Shown piece after piece: positions 50,050 to 58,342 of a stretch of 64,000 bases of DNA. The stretch is from Lachnospiraceae bacterium (GTDB taxonomy: Bacteria > Bacillota > Clostridia > Lachnospirales > Lachnospiraceae). The notes under the pieces were generated by a model. It made no database searches and had not been told where the DNA came from. It worked only from the letters and a program-made list of their open reading frames with translations. The translations under genes were made by a program, and so were the position numbers. Each line of letters begins with the position of its first letter. The stretch's first letter is position 1. The stretch is taken from positions 1 through 64,000 of the forward strand of contig BLLU01000149.1 in NCBI GenBank assembly GCA_011959105.1. Reading direction: 5' to 3'.

Positions 50050-51461
50050 TATTGGAACGCCCCCTCATCTTTGTAGGAACCGGTATGCCGGTAGGTCAAC
50101 AGTGACAAAGTAGCCAGAATAATGAACACCAGGATACCGATTACGGCTCCCAGATTGTAGTCCTTCTGCGTGATGGTCAGCCGGTACAGCCAGGTAACCA
50201 GCAGGTCGGTCTTGCCCGCGTAATAGTAATCCAATGTGTCGGGCCCGCCCCCGGATAGCAGGAATATCACGTTAAAGTTGTTGATATTGCCTGTGAAGGA
50301 CGTGATCAGGTTGGGCGTCATGATGAATACGATATACGGAATTGTAATTTTCCTGAAGATTACAAAGGCGCTGGCGCCGTCAATCTTGGCCGCCTCATAC
50401 AACTCCGCCGGGATGTTCTGCAGGATGCCTGTGGTGGACAGCATGGTAAAGGGAATACCGATCCACAGGTTGATGCAGATAATGGTGATCTTAGCCAGCG
50501 TAGGGTCTGTAAAGAAAGGAATAGACTCCGTGGTGCCGATCATGCCAATCTCCCGCAGCAGCACGTTCACGGGACCGTTGGCGTTGAAAATGGTTCTCAT
50601 GCTCAGCAGGGACACGAACTGGGGCACTGCGATGGACAGCACAAACATAAATCTCCAGAAACCCTTAATCCGGGTACCCTTGCGGTTAATCAGCAGGGCC
50701 AGGATGATACCCAGGATAAAGCAGCTGAAGGTGGCGAACACCGCCCAGATCAGCGTCCAGCTGAGTACCGGCCAGAAGGTGGCGGCCAGCTTACTTCCCT
50801 GTCCCAACATAGTCTTAAAATTATCTAAACCCACCCAGGTAAACAGATTTCCGGGCGGCTGATGCTCATGGTCATAGCTGGTAAACGCAATCAGGATCAT
50901 AAATACCAGCGGTACAATGGTAAAAATAATGATACCTATGATGGGCAGAGCCATCAATCCGGTATGGATATTCTCTTCCCGAAGGGAGAGCAGATCGTCC
51001 TTGAAGGAGGGAACATGCATTTCCCGTTCCTTCCGCAGCTGAGTGCAGTAAGCGCTCTTTGCAGACATGCAGGCCACAAAGATGACAGCCAGCGTAAGTA
51101 CAATGGTGATTACACCGTACAGCAGGAACAGCATGGAATTGTCTCCTGCGGTATATTCATAGATTCCCAGGGCTTCGTTGTAGGTCTGTCCCTGCTCCTT
51201 GGTACCCAGGGTAATAAAGTTCCCGATGGAACTTATGCCGAATGTTGCCATGTAAAAGATATAGGCGATCTCGATTGCCAGGAAGATCAGCCCCCGTATT
51301 ATCTGTTTGTTCAAAATATTTCCGAGGCCAAAGACAAAAAGCGAACCCTTTGTGAGCGCGTTTCCTTTTACAATCGCTTCACCGACACTTGCATCGCTGG
51401 GTCTCCCGGAAGTTGTCTGCAATTTATTCTTCTTCAAAGCCCCCATACGGAACCTCCTCAT
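50049..51461 (-). CDS. Maltodextrin-type ABC transporter permease (MalF-like)
   Basis: 470 aa; PAELYEAAKIDGASAFVIFRKITIPYI EAA loop. Confidence 0.88.
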   Translation of the reverse strand: MRRFRMGALKKNKLQTTSGRPSDASVGEAIVKGNALTKGSLFVFGLGNILNKQIIRGLIFLAIEIAYIFYMATFGISSIGNFITLGTKEQGQTYNEALGIYEYTAGDNSMLFLLYGVITIVLTLAVIFVACMSAKSAYCTQLRKEREMHVPSFKDDLLSLREENIHTGLMALPIIGIIIFTIVPLVFMILIAFTSYDHEHQPPGNLFTWVGLDNFKTMLGQGSKLAATFWPVLSWTLIWAVFATFSCFILGIILALLINRKGTRIKGFWRFMFVLSIAVPQFVSLLSMRTIFNANGPVNVLLREIGMIGTTESIPFFTDPTLAKITIICINLWIGIPFTMLSTTGILQNIPAELYEAAKIDGASAFVIFRKITIPYIVFIMTPNLITSFTGNINNFNVIFLLSGGGPDTLDYYYAGKTDLLVTWLYRLTITQKDYNLGAVIGILVFIILATLSLLTYRHTGSYKDEGAFQ

Positions 51462-51559
51462 ATTTTAGGGGAGCTAAGGAAACCCCAAAGGGTATCCTTA
51501 GCTCCAGATCTCAATTTTCCGTCTATACTTTCATTCTGCTTGTGAGAAATACCGCAGGA

Positions 51560-52891
51560 TTACTCCGTCATGGCCTTTACGAAAGCATCCAGCTTCTCCT
51601 GCACATTGTCCTTGTTGATCGCACCGCTTCTGATCTCGGTAGGGATGGCGCCTGCATAGGTCCAGTACCTGGAGGAGAATACGGAGTGAGAGGGCTGCAT
51701 TACGCTGGCTTCATTGGCTTCCTTTACAATAACTGCTGCCAGAGGATCAGCGGAAACTGCCTCGCTGGCGCCGGCATTGATATTGGTAGGAATCTGTGCA
51801 GACTTCTGATAACGCAGGGTCTGGTTCTCTTCGTTGCCCAGGAAAGCAGCGAAAGCTACAGCCGCCACCATGTTCTTGGAATGAGCGTTCACGCCGATGC
51901 ACTTGGAGCCGTAGAAGCCCAGCATCTGATAGTCGTTCCCATCGGGATTGAAGGTGGGGATCACGCCGATGCCCAGGTCATCGCCCAGGATGTTCTTATA
52001 GGTATCATAGTTCCAGGAACCGTCGAACCATACGCCCAGCCTGTGATCTTCGATTAACTCGGATACAGCGATCTCGCCGTCATAGGCACATTTGGGGTTG
52101 TTGATCAGGTCGATCAGATAATTGGTAACCGCCACGCCGGTCTCGTTGTTCCAGTTTACACCGGCCTCCAGGTCATTGCCCTCGGGACCGAACACGGTCA
52201 AACCTGCGCCGTAGTAGTAAGCGCCCAGCTTCCAGCCGCCTGAGGACTCAAAATAGTAGTTGTATACATTGTCCGCGGTTTCCTTGGCCATGATCTTCTC
52301 CAGGGAAGTCACGTCGCTCTCGTCCATGATGGTCTTGTCATAGAACATGAAAAAAGTATTGTGGGTGAAAGGAATGGCATAAGTAGCGTCTCCGATCATG
52401 GCGGTAGCGCGCACGGAATCGGCGATGGTCTCCTTTACCAACTTCTCGGCTTCACCGCCAAGCTGGGCGATGGCGCCTGCATCCACCAACTCGATCAGCT
52501 GGTCGGAAGCGAACAGGAACACGTCCGCAGCAGCGTCCACATCCTTCAGTACCTCAGTCTTGGCATTGTCCTCACCTACGATCTCGGTGGTCCAGGTAAT
52601 GTTCCACTCGGGATGAGCCGCGGCAAAGGCTGCCTGCTGCTCCGCCATAACGCCGGTGTCAACCTGATTCTGAGGGCACCATACCTTCAGGGCCACATCG
52701 GTCACTTCGGTGCTGCCGCCGTTGTCTGTGCTTCCGGCGTCCGCCCCGCTGTCGCTGCTCTGCTGGGTGCTGCCGCTGCCGGCATCACTGCTGCTGCCGC
52801 TGCTGCCGCTGTTGCCGTCGTTGCCGCAGCCTGCCAGCATGGAGACAGACAGAACCGCTGCCAAAGTACATGCTAAAACTTTCTTTTTCAT
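51560..52891 (-). CDS. Maltodextrin-type ABC transporter substrate-binding lipoprotein (MalE-like)
   Basis: MKKKVLACTLAAVLSVSMLAGCGNDGNSGSSG lipobox; LKVWCPQNQVDTGVMAEQQAAFAAAHPEWNITW. Confidence 0.88.
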   Translation of the reverse strand: MKKKVLACTLAAVLSVSMLAGCGNDGNSGSSGSSSDAGSGSTQQSSDSGADAGSTDNGGSTEVTDVALKVWCPQNQVDTGVMAEQQAAFAAAHPEWNITWTTEIVGEDNAKTEVLKDVDAAADVFLFASDQLIELVDAGAIAQLGGEAEKLVKETIADSVRATAMIGDATYAIPFTHNTFFMFYDKTIMDESDVTSLEKIMAKETADNVYNYYFESSGGWKLGAYYYGAGLTVFGPEGNDLEAGVNWNNETGVAVTNYLIDLINNPKCAYDGEIAVSELIEDHRLGVWFDGSWNYDTYKNILGDDLGIGVIPTFNPDGNDYQMLGFYGSKCIGVNAHSKNMVAAVAFAAFLGNEENQTLRYQKSAQIPTNINAGASEAVSADPLAAVIVKEANEASVMQPSHSVFSSRYWTYAGAIPTEIRSGAINKDNVQEKLDAFVKAMTE

Positions 52892-52919
52892 AATTTGAAT
52901 CCTCCTTCATACATGGTTG

Positions 52920-52935
52920 CCGAAACAAGTTTCGG
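52920..52935. promoter_or_regulatory. Palindrome CCGAAAC-AA-GTTTCGG upstream of the malE-like gene
   Basis: 7-bp arms, 29 bp upstream of the start codon. Confidence 0.5.
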
Positions 52936-53296
52936 TATGTTGTTCTTCCCTAAATTACCACAGGTTATTTCATAAGTCAACCACTATTTTTGTGACTTTT
53001 TACACATATGCACATCCATTCAATGGTATGTTGTGCAATATGTATATTTTTCTTCCTGGTTTTTCCTTTCAATATTTCGAAACTGCAACTCCTTTCATTT
53101 CGATGTCCGCAACGGTGAAACGCCGCTTAAATCCAGTTTCTTTGCAAAACTTGCAAAAGATTTCAAGGGAAAGTTTAGAAAAAAAATCTTGCCATTCTCC
53201 CTTCCTGTTGCTATAATAAGTTTCGGAACAGATTTTTTATTGGCACTTTTCACAAAGTTTCAGCCGTTCTTCGGGAGAAATCATGGTTTTTCGTTT

Positions 53297-53310
53297 CGAA
53301 ACCGTTTTCG
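53297..53310. promoter_or_regulatory. LacI-type operator candidate CGAAACCGTTTTCG upstream of lacI-like gene
   Basis: Near-palindrome with central CG, 68-81 bp upstream of ATG 53378. Confidence 0.45.
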
Positions 53311-53377
53311 AACGACTGGCAGCTTACAGAGCACCGCCCTGTCGGCAGATCTGCCCGGGGCCTGCGGGAGTATACCT

Positions 53378-54373
53378 ATGACTACCATATCCGATATCGC
53401 CGCCAAACTCGGCATCTCCAAAAGCACCGTTTCCAAGGCATTGAACAATGCCACGGACATCAGCGCCGCCATGCGCAAGCGGGTGCTGGAAGCCGCCGCA
53501 GAGATGGGCTACATCAGCCGAAGAAGTTACGGGGCGGAAAAGAAACTCTGCATTCTAATTGAAAACATGGACTACAAGACCCCCAACCAGTTTGGCCACG
53601 ACATTGTACAGGGCTTTCTGCAGATGGCGGAAGCCGACGGATGGAGCGTGGAAGTGGTTCCCCTCACCATGGAATTCCAGCGGCTGACCCCCTATGGAGT
53701 GTTTATGCTGGACCACGGTTATCAGGCGGCTTTTGTGCTGGGCTTTTCGCTGCTGGATCCCTGGATGCAGGAGTTCAAGGCCACCCAGATTCCCACCGTC
53801 CTGTATGACAACTATATTAAGAACAATCCCTATATCGCCTCCGTGGGCTGTGACAACCAGGAGGGCATAGAACTGGCCATCAAGCATTTGATCGGGCTGG
53901 GGCACAAAAAGATCGGGCTGATCTCCGGGCCCCTGGATTCCTATATCCTGAAGGCGCGGTACCGGGCCTATCTGGGCGCCTTGAAAAAATATAAACTGGA
54001 AGTCAACGAAGACTACATCGGCCTGGGCTACTTTGTGGCGGAGTCCACCAGGACCTATATCCCCAGGCTGCTGGAACACGGCGTTACCGCCATCCTCTTT
54101 TCTCATGATGTGCGGGCCTTCTCCGCCATGACGGAATGCAGCGACCGATGCATCCAGGTTCCCCGGGACTTGAGCATCATCGGCTTTGACGATCTGCCCA
54201 TGACCGCCTACACCACGCCTCCCCTGACCACCATCCGGCAGGATCGGATCGGATTGGGACGCTGCGGTTATTTTGCGATAAACTGCCTGTTGGGGGGACT
54301 TCCCATCGGCTCCATCCTGCTGCGGGCGCCTCTGATTATCCGGGATTCCACCGGCCCCGCTCCCGTAGAATAA
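53378..54373 (+). CDS. LacI-family transcriptional regulator
   Basis: MTTISDIAAKLGISKSTVSKALNNATDISAAMRKRVLEAAAEMGY; C-terminal IIGFDDLPMTAYTTPPLTTIRQD. Confidence 0.93.
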   Translation: MTTISDIAAKLGISKSTVSKALNNATDISAAMRKRVLEAAAEMGYISRRSYGAEKKLCILIENMDYKTPNQFGHDIVQGFLQMAEADGWSVEVVPLTMEFQRLTPYGVFMLDHGYQAAFVLGFSLLDPWMQEFKATQIPTVLYDNYIKNNPYIASVGCDNQEGIELAIKHLIGLGHKKIGLISGPLDSYILKARYRAYLGALKKYKLEVNEDYIGLGYFVAESTRTYIPRLLEHGVTAILFSHDVRAFSAMTECSDRCIQVPRDLSIIGFDDLPMTAYTTPPLTTIRQDRIGLGRCGYFAINCLLGGLPIGSILLRAPLIIRDSTGPAPVE

Positions 54374-54649
54374 AACGGCGTGAAATTCTCTAATAGTATG
54401 GACGCGGCGGCTGTATATTTATTATGGAAAATCCTGGTATGCACAAAGAGGTTTGTGATGCCGGGAACAACTTGCGTTATTTTAACTCTTATGGTATCCT
54501 TATCGTATCTGTATGATCCGAAAGGGGGGAAATTCTTTATGAGGAGATATGTTATGTTTGCGTAGCACTGGCTATCGCAATACAGAATGCATTTTCAGTT
54601 GCCATAGCCATTGCTATTCCTAAAGAAATTACACATTTAGGAGGCAGAC

Positions 54650-54919
54650 ATGGGCTATCGGAACGCAGGAGAGATCCTGCCGGTTGAAGTAATCGAATTG
54701 ATACAGCAATATGTGGACGGTGAAAATATTTATATTCCCAGGCGCTCGGATAACCGCCTGAAATGGGGTTCCAAGACCAGGATTACCCAGGAGTTGTCCC
54801 GCAGGAACCAACTGATTTATGCGGATTACCGCGGCGGCATGACCGTTTCGGAACTGGGTGAAAAGTATTATCTGTCCGTCAAAAGCATACAGCGCATTAT
54901 CAGAAGCATGAAAGTATAA
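54650..54919 (+). CDS. CD3324-like small HTH protein
   Basis: 89 aa: NAGEILPVEVIELIQQYVDGENIYIPRR...YADYRGGMTVSELGEKYYLSVKSIQRII; AGGAGG upstream. Confidence 0.75.
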   Translation: MGYRNAGEILPVEVIELIQQYVDGENIYIPRRSDNRLKWGSKTRITQELSRRNQLIYADYRGGMTVSELGEKYYLSVKSIQRIIRSMKV

Positions 54920-55048
54920 GACAATGGGCCGACACCTTCCGGGGGCGGCTCATGTTTTTTTAGAAAAAATCACAAGGTGGCAGGAAACATCCTTTTCTGA
55001 TAAAATCAGGGCAGAAGAAGGATTATATAGGAGCGGCAGGGGAGAAAA

Positions 55049-55912
55049 ATGGAGATTATAAAAGATTACCGGGATCACATGGGCCTCCGGCACAGCTTTA
55101 ACGAACTGGCAGGCAGGACTTTCGGCCTGGACTTTGAGAATTGGTATCAAAACGGTTTCTGGGGAGATGCCTACAATCCCTATTCTGTAGTAGAAAACGG
55201 GCGGGTGGTGGCAAATGTGTCCGTCAACCGCACGGACTTTCTGTTTGACGGCACAATGAGACATTATCTGCAGCTGGGCACGGTGATGACGGACCAGGCT
55301 TACCGGCATCGGGGCTATATCCGTTCACTCATGGAACGGATTGCGGCGGACTATGAGGGTCGCGCGGAAGGTATTTATCTTTTTGCCAATGACAGCGTGC
55401 TGGATTTCTATCCCAGATTCGGTTTTAAAAAGAGCAAAGAATTTCTGCATTCTCTGTCTCTCCAGGGCGTGGGGACATGCGCCTTCCGGCCTCTGGCCAT
55501 GGATTGCCCTGCTGCCTGGGAACGGCTTGGGGAAGCGGCGGAGCACAGCGTATTCCGGGGACGGTTGGACCTGGTCGGCAACAAGGGCCTTTTGTTCTTT
55601 TATATCACCGGGTTTATGCAGGAGAACGTGTATTACCACGCGCCCAGCCACACCTATATAGTGGCGGAGCGTCAGGGAGACCGGCTCTTACTGCACAATG
55701 TGTTCTCCGGCAGGCTGACAGAGCTGTCCCAAGTGCTGGAGTTGTTGGGAGGAGACATCCGGCAGGTAACCCTGGGCTTCACCCCCGCAGACGGCACTGC
55801 CTGCCAGATAACGGAACTGCGGGAGGAGGATTGCACTCTTTTTGTCAGGGGAGACAGTCTGGGGATCTTGGAACGGGAAAAGCTGCGGATTCCCTCCCTG
55901 GCCCATGCCTAG
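55049..55912 (+). CDS. GNAT family N-acetyltransferase
   Basis: LQLGTVMTDQAYRHRGYIRSLMERI acetyl-CoA motif A; C-terminal extension. Confidence 0.8.
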   Translation: MEIIKDYRDHMGLRHSFNELAGRTFGLDFENWYQNGFWGDAYNPYSVVENGRVVANVSVNRTDFLFDGTMRHYLQLGTVMTDQAYRHRGYIRSLMERIAADYEGRAEGIYLFANDSVLDFYPRFGFKKSKEFLHSLSLQGVGTCAFRPLAMDCPAAWERLGEAAEHSVFRGRLDLVGNKGLLFFYITGFMQENVYYHAPSHTYIVAERQGDRLLLHNVFSGRLTELSQVLELLGGDIRQVTLGFTPADGTACQITELREEDCTLFVRGDSLGILEREKLRIPSLAHA

Positions 55913-56014
55913 AAACCAGGCTCTTATAAAAAAATTAATCCCTATGGAATACCCGGGGATTTATCAAAAGAGGCACTTGGCCTCTATAGAATTATATCTG
56001 AGGAGGGAAATCCC

Positions 56015-57427
56015 ATGTATCTGGAAACAGAAAGATTGATTATCCGCAGCCTGGAACCTGGGGATGAGGAAGCCTTCATAGACATGGCTTCGGACGGCAG
56101 CCTGGGAGACATTTTCGGGGATTGGGGAGACTGCCGGAAATGGATGAATTCCTGGATCCGGGAGGCCCTGGACCTGGACCGGGCCGATGACCCTCACGGG
56201 GAATACCTGGCCTATGCCATAACGGAGAAATCCCGGGGAATACTGCTGGGCTCCGTGGGATGCTCCCGCTACCAGGACCTGGGGCAGGTGGGGGTTACCT
56301 TTTTCATCGGCAGTCCCCATCGGGGAAAGGGGTATGCCCCGGAAGCTGTCGCCGCTTACGCCGGATATTTTTTTACCCGTTATGGCGTCCAAAAGCTGAT
56401 TGCCACCGTGCGGGAGGACAATGCTGCCTCCCGGAAAGCCATTGAAAAGGCCGGTTTTCTTCCGGCGGATACCAGAATGTACAGAGATATAAATGACGCG
56501 GTAGAAAAACCCTATGTGTTCTATGCACTGTACAGCCATGGCCTGGGAAGGATACTGTATAGCTGGGGATTGCAGGAACAGAAAGTTGAACAGATCTACG
56601 ACACGGCCTGGCAGGTGGGCGCGGGCCATGTGCTGAAAGTATACCGGGAGCCGGAAGCTCTGGAGCGGAACCTGAAAATGCTGCAGCTGTTAAGCGGCCA
56701 GAATCTTCCTGTGGCCCGGGTGGTTCCCACTAAGGACGGCTCCCTGTCCGTATCCCGAGACAGCGCCTGTTATTTTCTCACAGAAAAACTCCCGGGATCC
56801 CCGGTCACGCAGCCCAGCCGTTCCACCATCCGCTTAATGGGGCAGGTCATTGCCAGGCTCCACAGGGCTTTTCGGGAATGTGAGCCTTCAGACGTCTGGG
56901 ACAACAGCCTGCTTGGCGAAATGAACGGATGGGTGAGAGACAGCATGGAAGCAGACGGATGGCATTATATTTCCCGGGAGGCATATACCCAGACAATCTC
57001 GGATTTGGCAAAACTTTATGGACAGCTCCCTGTACAGTTAATCCATCGGGATATCCACTTTGGCAATTTCCTGTTTGCGGAGGGGGTTTTCTCCGGGTAT
57101 ATCGACTTTGACCTCAGCCAGCGAAATATACGGATTTTTGACCTGTGTTACTTCCTGCTGGGGCTGTTGGCGGAGGAGGATTCTTCCCTTACGGAGGAGG
57201 ATTGGTTTTTGTATCTGAAAGACCTTTTTGAGGGGTATGAGAGCGTTCTGGAACTGACCTCCGGGGAAAAGGAAGCCGTTCCCTGCGTGATGGAATGCAT
57301 CGAATTGCTTTTTACCGCCTATTTCGCAAATGAAAAGGACCAGGCCTGCGCCCGCAATGCCATGGAACTATATGGCTTTGTACGGCATCACATAGACAGA
57401 ATACTGAATAGCCTCCGGCTGCCCTGA
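56015..57427 (+). CDS. Bifunctional GNAT acetyltransferase - APH-like phosphotransferase fusion
   Basis: N-terminus MYLETERLIIRSLEPGDEEAF...GVTFFIGSPHRGKGYAPEAV...DNAASRKAIEKAGF; C-terminus LIHRDIHFGNFLFAEGVFSGYIDFDLSQRNIRIFDLCYFL; AGGAGGG SD. Confidence 0.85.
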   Translation: MYLETERLIIRSLEPGDEEAFIDMASDGSLGDIFGDWGDCRKWMNSWIREALDLDRADDPHGEYLAYAITEKSRGILLGSVGCSRYQDLGQVGVTFFIGSPHRGKGYAPEAVAAYAGYFFTRYGVQKLIATVREDNAASRKAIEKAGFLPADTRMYRDINDAVEKPYVFYALYSHGLGRILYSWGLQEQKVEQIYDTAWQVGAGHVLKVYREPEALERNLKMLQLLSGQNLPVARVVPTKDGSLSVSRDSACYFLTEKLPGSPVTQPSRSTIRLMGQVIARLHRAFRECEPSDVWDNSLLGEMNGWVRDSMEADGWHYISREAYTQTISDLAKLYGQLPVQLIHRDIHFGNFLFAEGVFSGYIDFDLSQRNIRIFDLCYFLLGLLAEEDSSLTEEDWFLYLKDLFEGYESVLELTSGEKEAVPCVMECIELLFTAYFANEKDQACARNAMELYGFVRHHIDRILNSLRLP

Positions 57428-57450
57428 GTTATTGGCAGCCGGATTTTCAT
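57415..57450 (+). terminator. Intrinsic terminator-like hairpin at the end of the fusion gene
   Basis: CCGGCTGCC...GGCAGCCGGATTTT. Confidence 0.75.
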
Positions 57451-57597
57451 TTCGATTTTTTCTTAAATAAAATCCGAACATTCTGTGAAAACTCATTAAA
57501 AAAGTCTTAATTTATGGATTTTCCCAACACGGACATGCTATGATATTTCCACAGGTCTTACGGCCCGGAAAATCTGTGTGCATAAATAAATTGGAGG

Positions 57598-58308
57598 TTG
57601 GTCATGGGAGCATTTGTGGAATTTCAGAATGTGAGCAAAATATACCAGACAGGGGAGGTGTCCATACAGGCGCTTCACGATGTGGATTTTCAAGTCCTGC
57701 AGGGAGAATTCTGCGTCATTGTGGGAGCCTCCGGGGCAGGTAAGACCACCATACTGAATATTCTGGGAGGAATGGACACCCTGACGGAGGGAAAGGTGTT
57801 TCTGGACGGGAATGAAATCTCCGCCTACAATAAAAAAGAACTCACCGGCTACAGGCGGCATGACGTGGGATTCGTGTTCCAGTTCTACAATCTGGTGCCC
57901 AACCTGACGGCACTGGAGAACGTAGAACTGGCCGCCCAGATCTGCACGGACCCGCTGGACGCGTCCCAGGTTCTGGAGGAGGTGGGGCTGGGAGAACGGA
58001 TGAAAAATTTTCCGGCCCAGCTGTCCGGCGGGGAGCAGCAAAGGGTGGCCATCGCCCGCGCCCTGGCCAAGAATCCCAAGCTGCTGCTGTGCGACGAACC
58101 CACGGGAGCACTGGATTACAATACAGGTAAGGCCGTGTTAAAGCTGCTGCAGGACACATGCAGGGAAAAGGGCAAGACCGTCATTGTTATCACCCACAAC
58201 CAGGCGCTGACCGCCATGGCAGACCGGATCATAACGGTAAAAAGCGGCACCATCGTGGACATGGTACAAAACCCTCATATTGTCAGAGTCGAGGAAATCG
58301 AGTGGTAG
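57598..58308 (+). CDS. ABC transporter ATP-binding protein (MacB/LolD/BceA type)
   Basis: [52 protein letters not shown]. Confidence 0.92.
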   Translation: MVMGAFVEFQNVSKIYQTGEVSIQALHDVDFQVLQGEFCVIVGASGAGKTTILNILGGMDTLTEGKVFLDGNEISAYNKKELTGYRRHDVGFVFQFYNLVPNLTALENVELAAQICTDPLDASQVLEEVGLGERMKNFPAQLSGGEQQRVAIARALAKNPKLLLCDEPTGALDYNTGKAVLKLLQDTCREKGKTVIVITHNQALTAMADRIITVKSGTIVDMVQNPHIVRVEEIEW

Positions 58309-58342
58309 CCCGGCCATGTTGTAATAGAAACGGAGTGATCAG

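Noticed and set aside
54568-54620. Imperfect inverted repeat TGGCTAT(C)GCAA...TTGC(C)ATAGCCA upstream of the CD3324-like gene
   Set aside because: One mismatch per arm and no U-tract; too weak to call as a regulatory element from one sequence.
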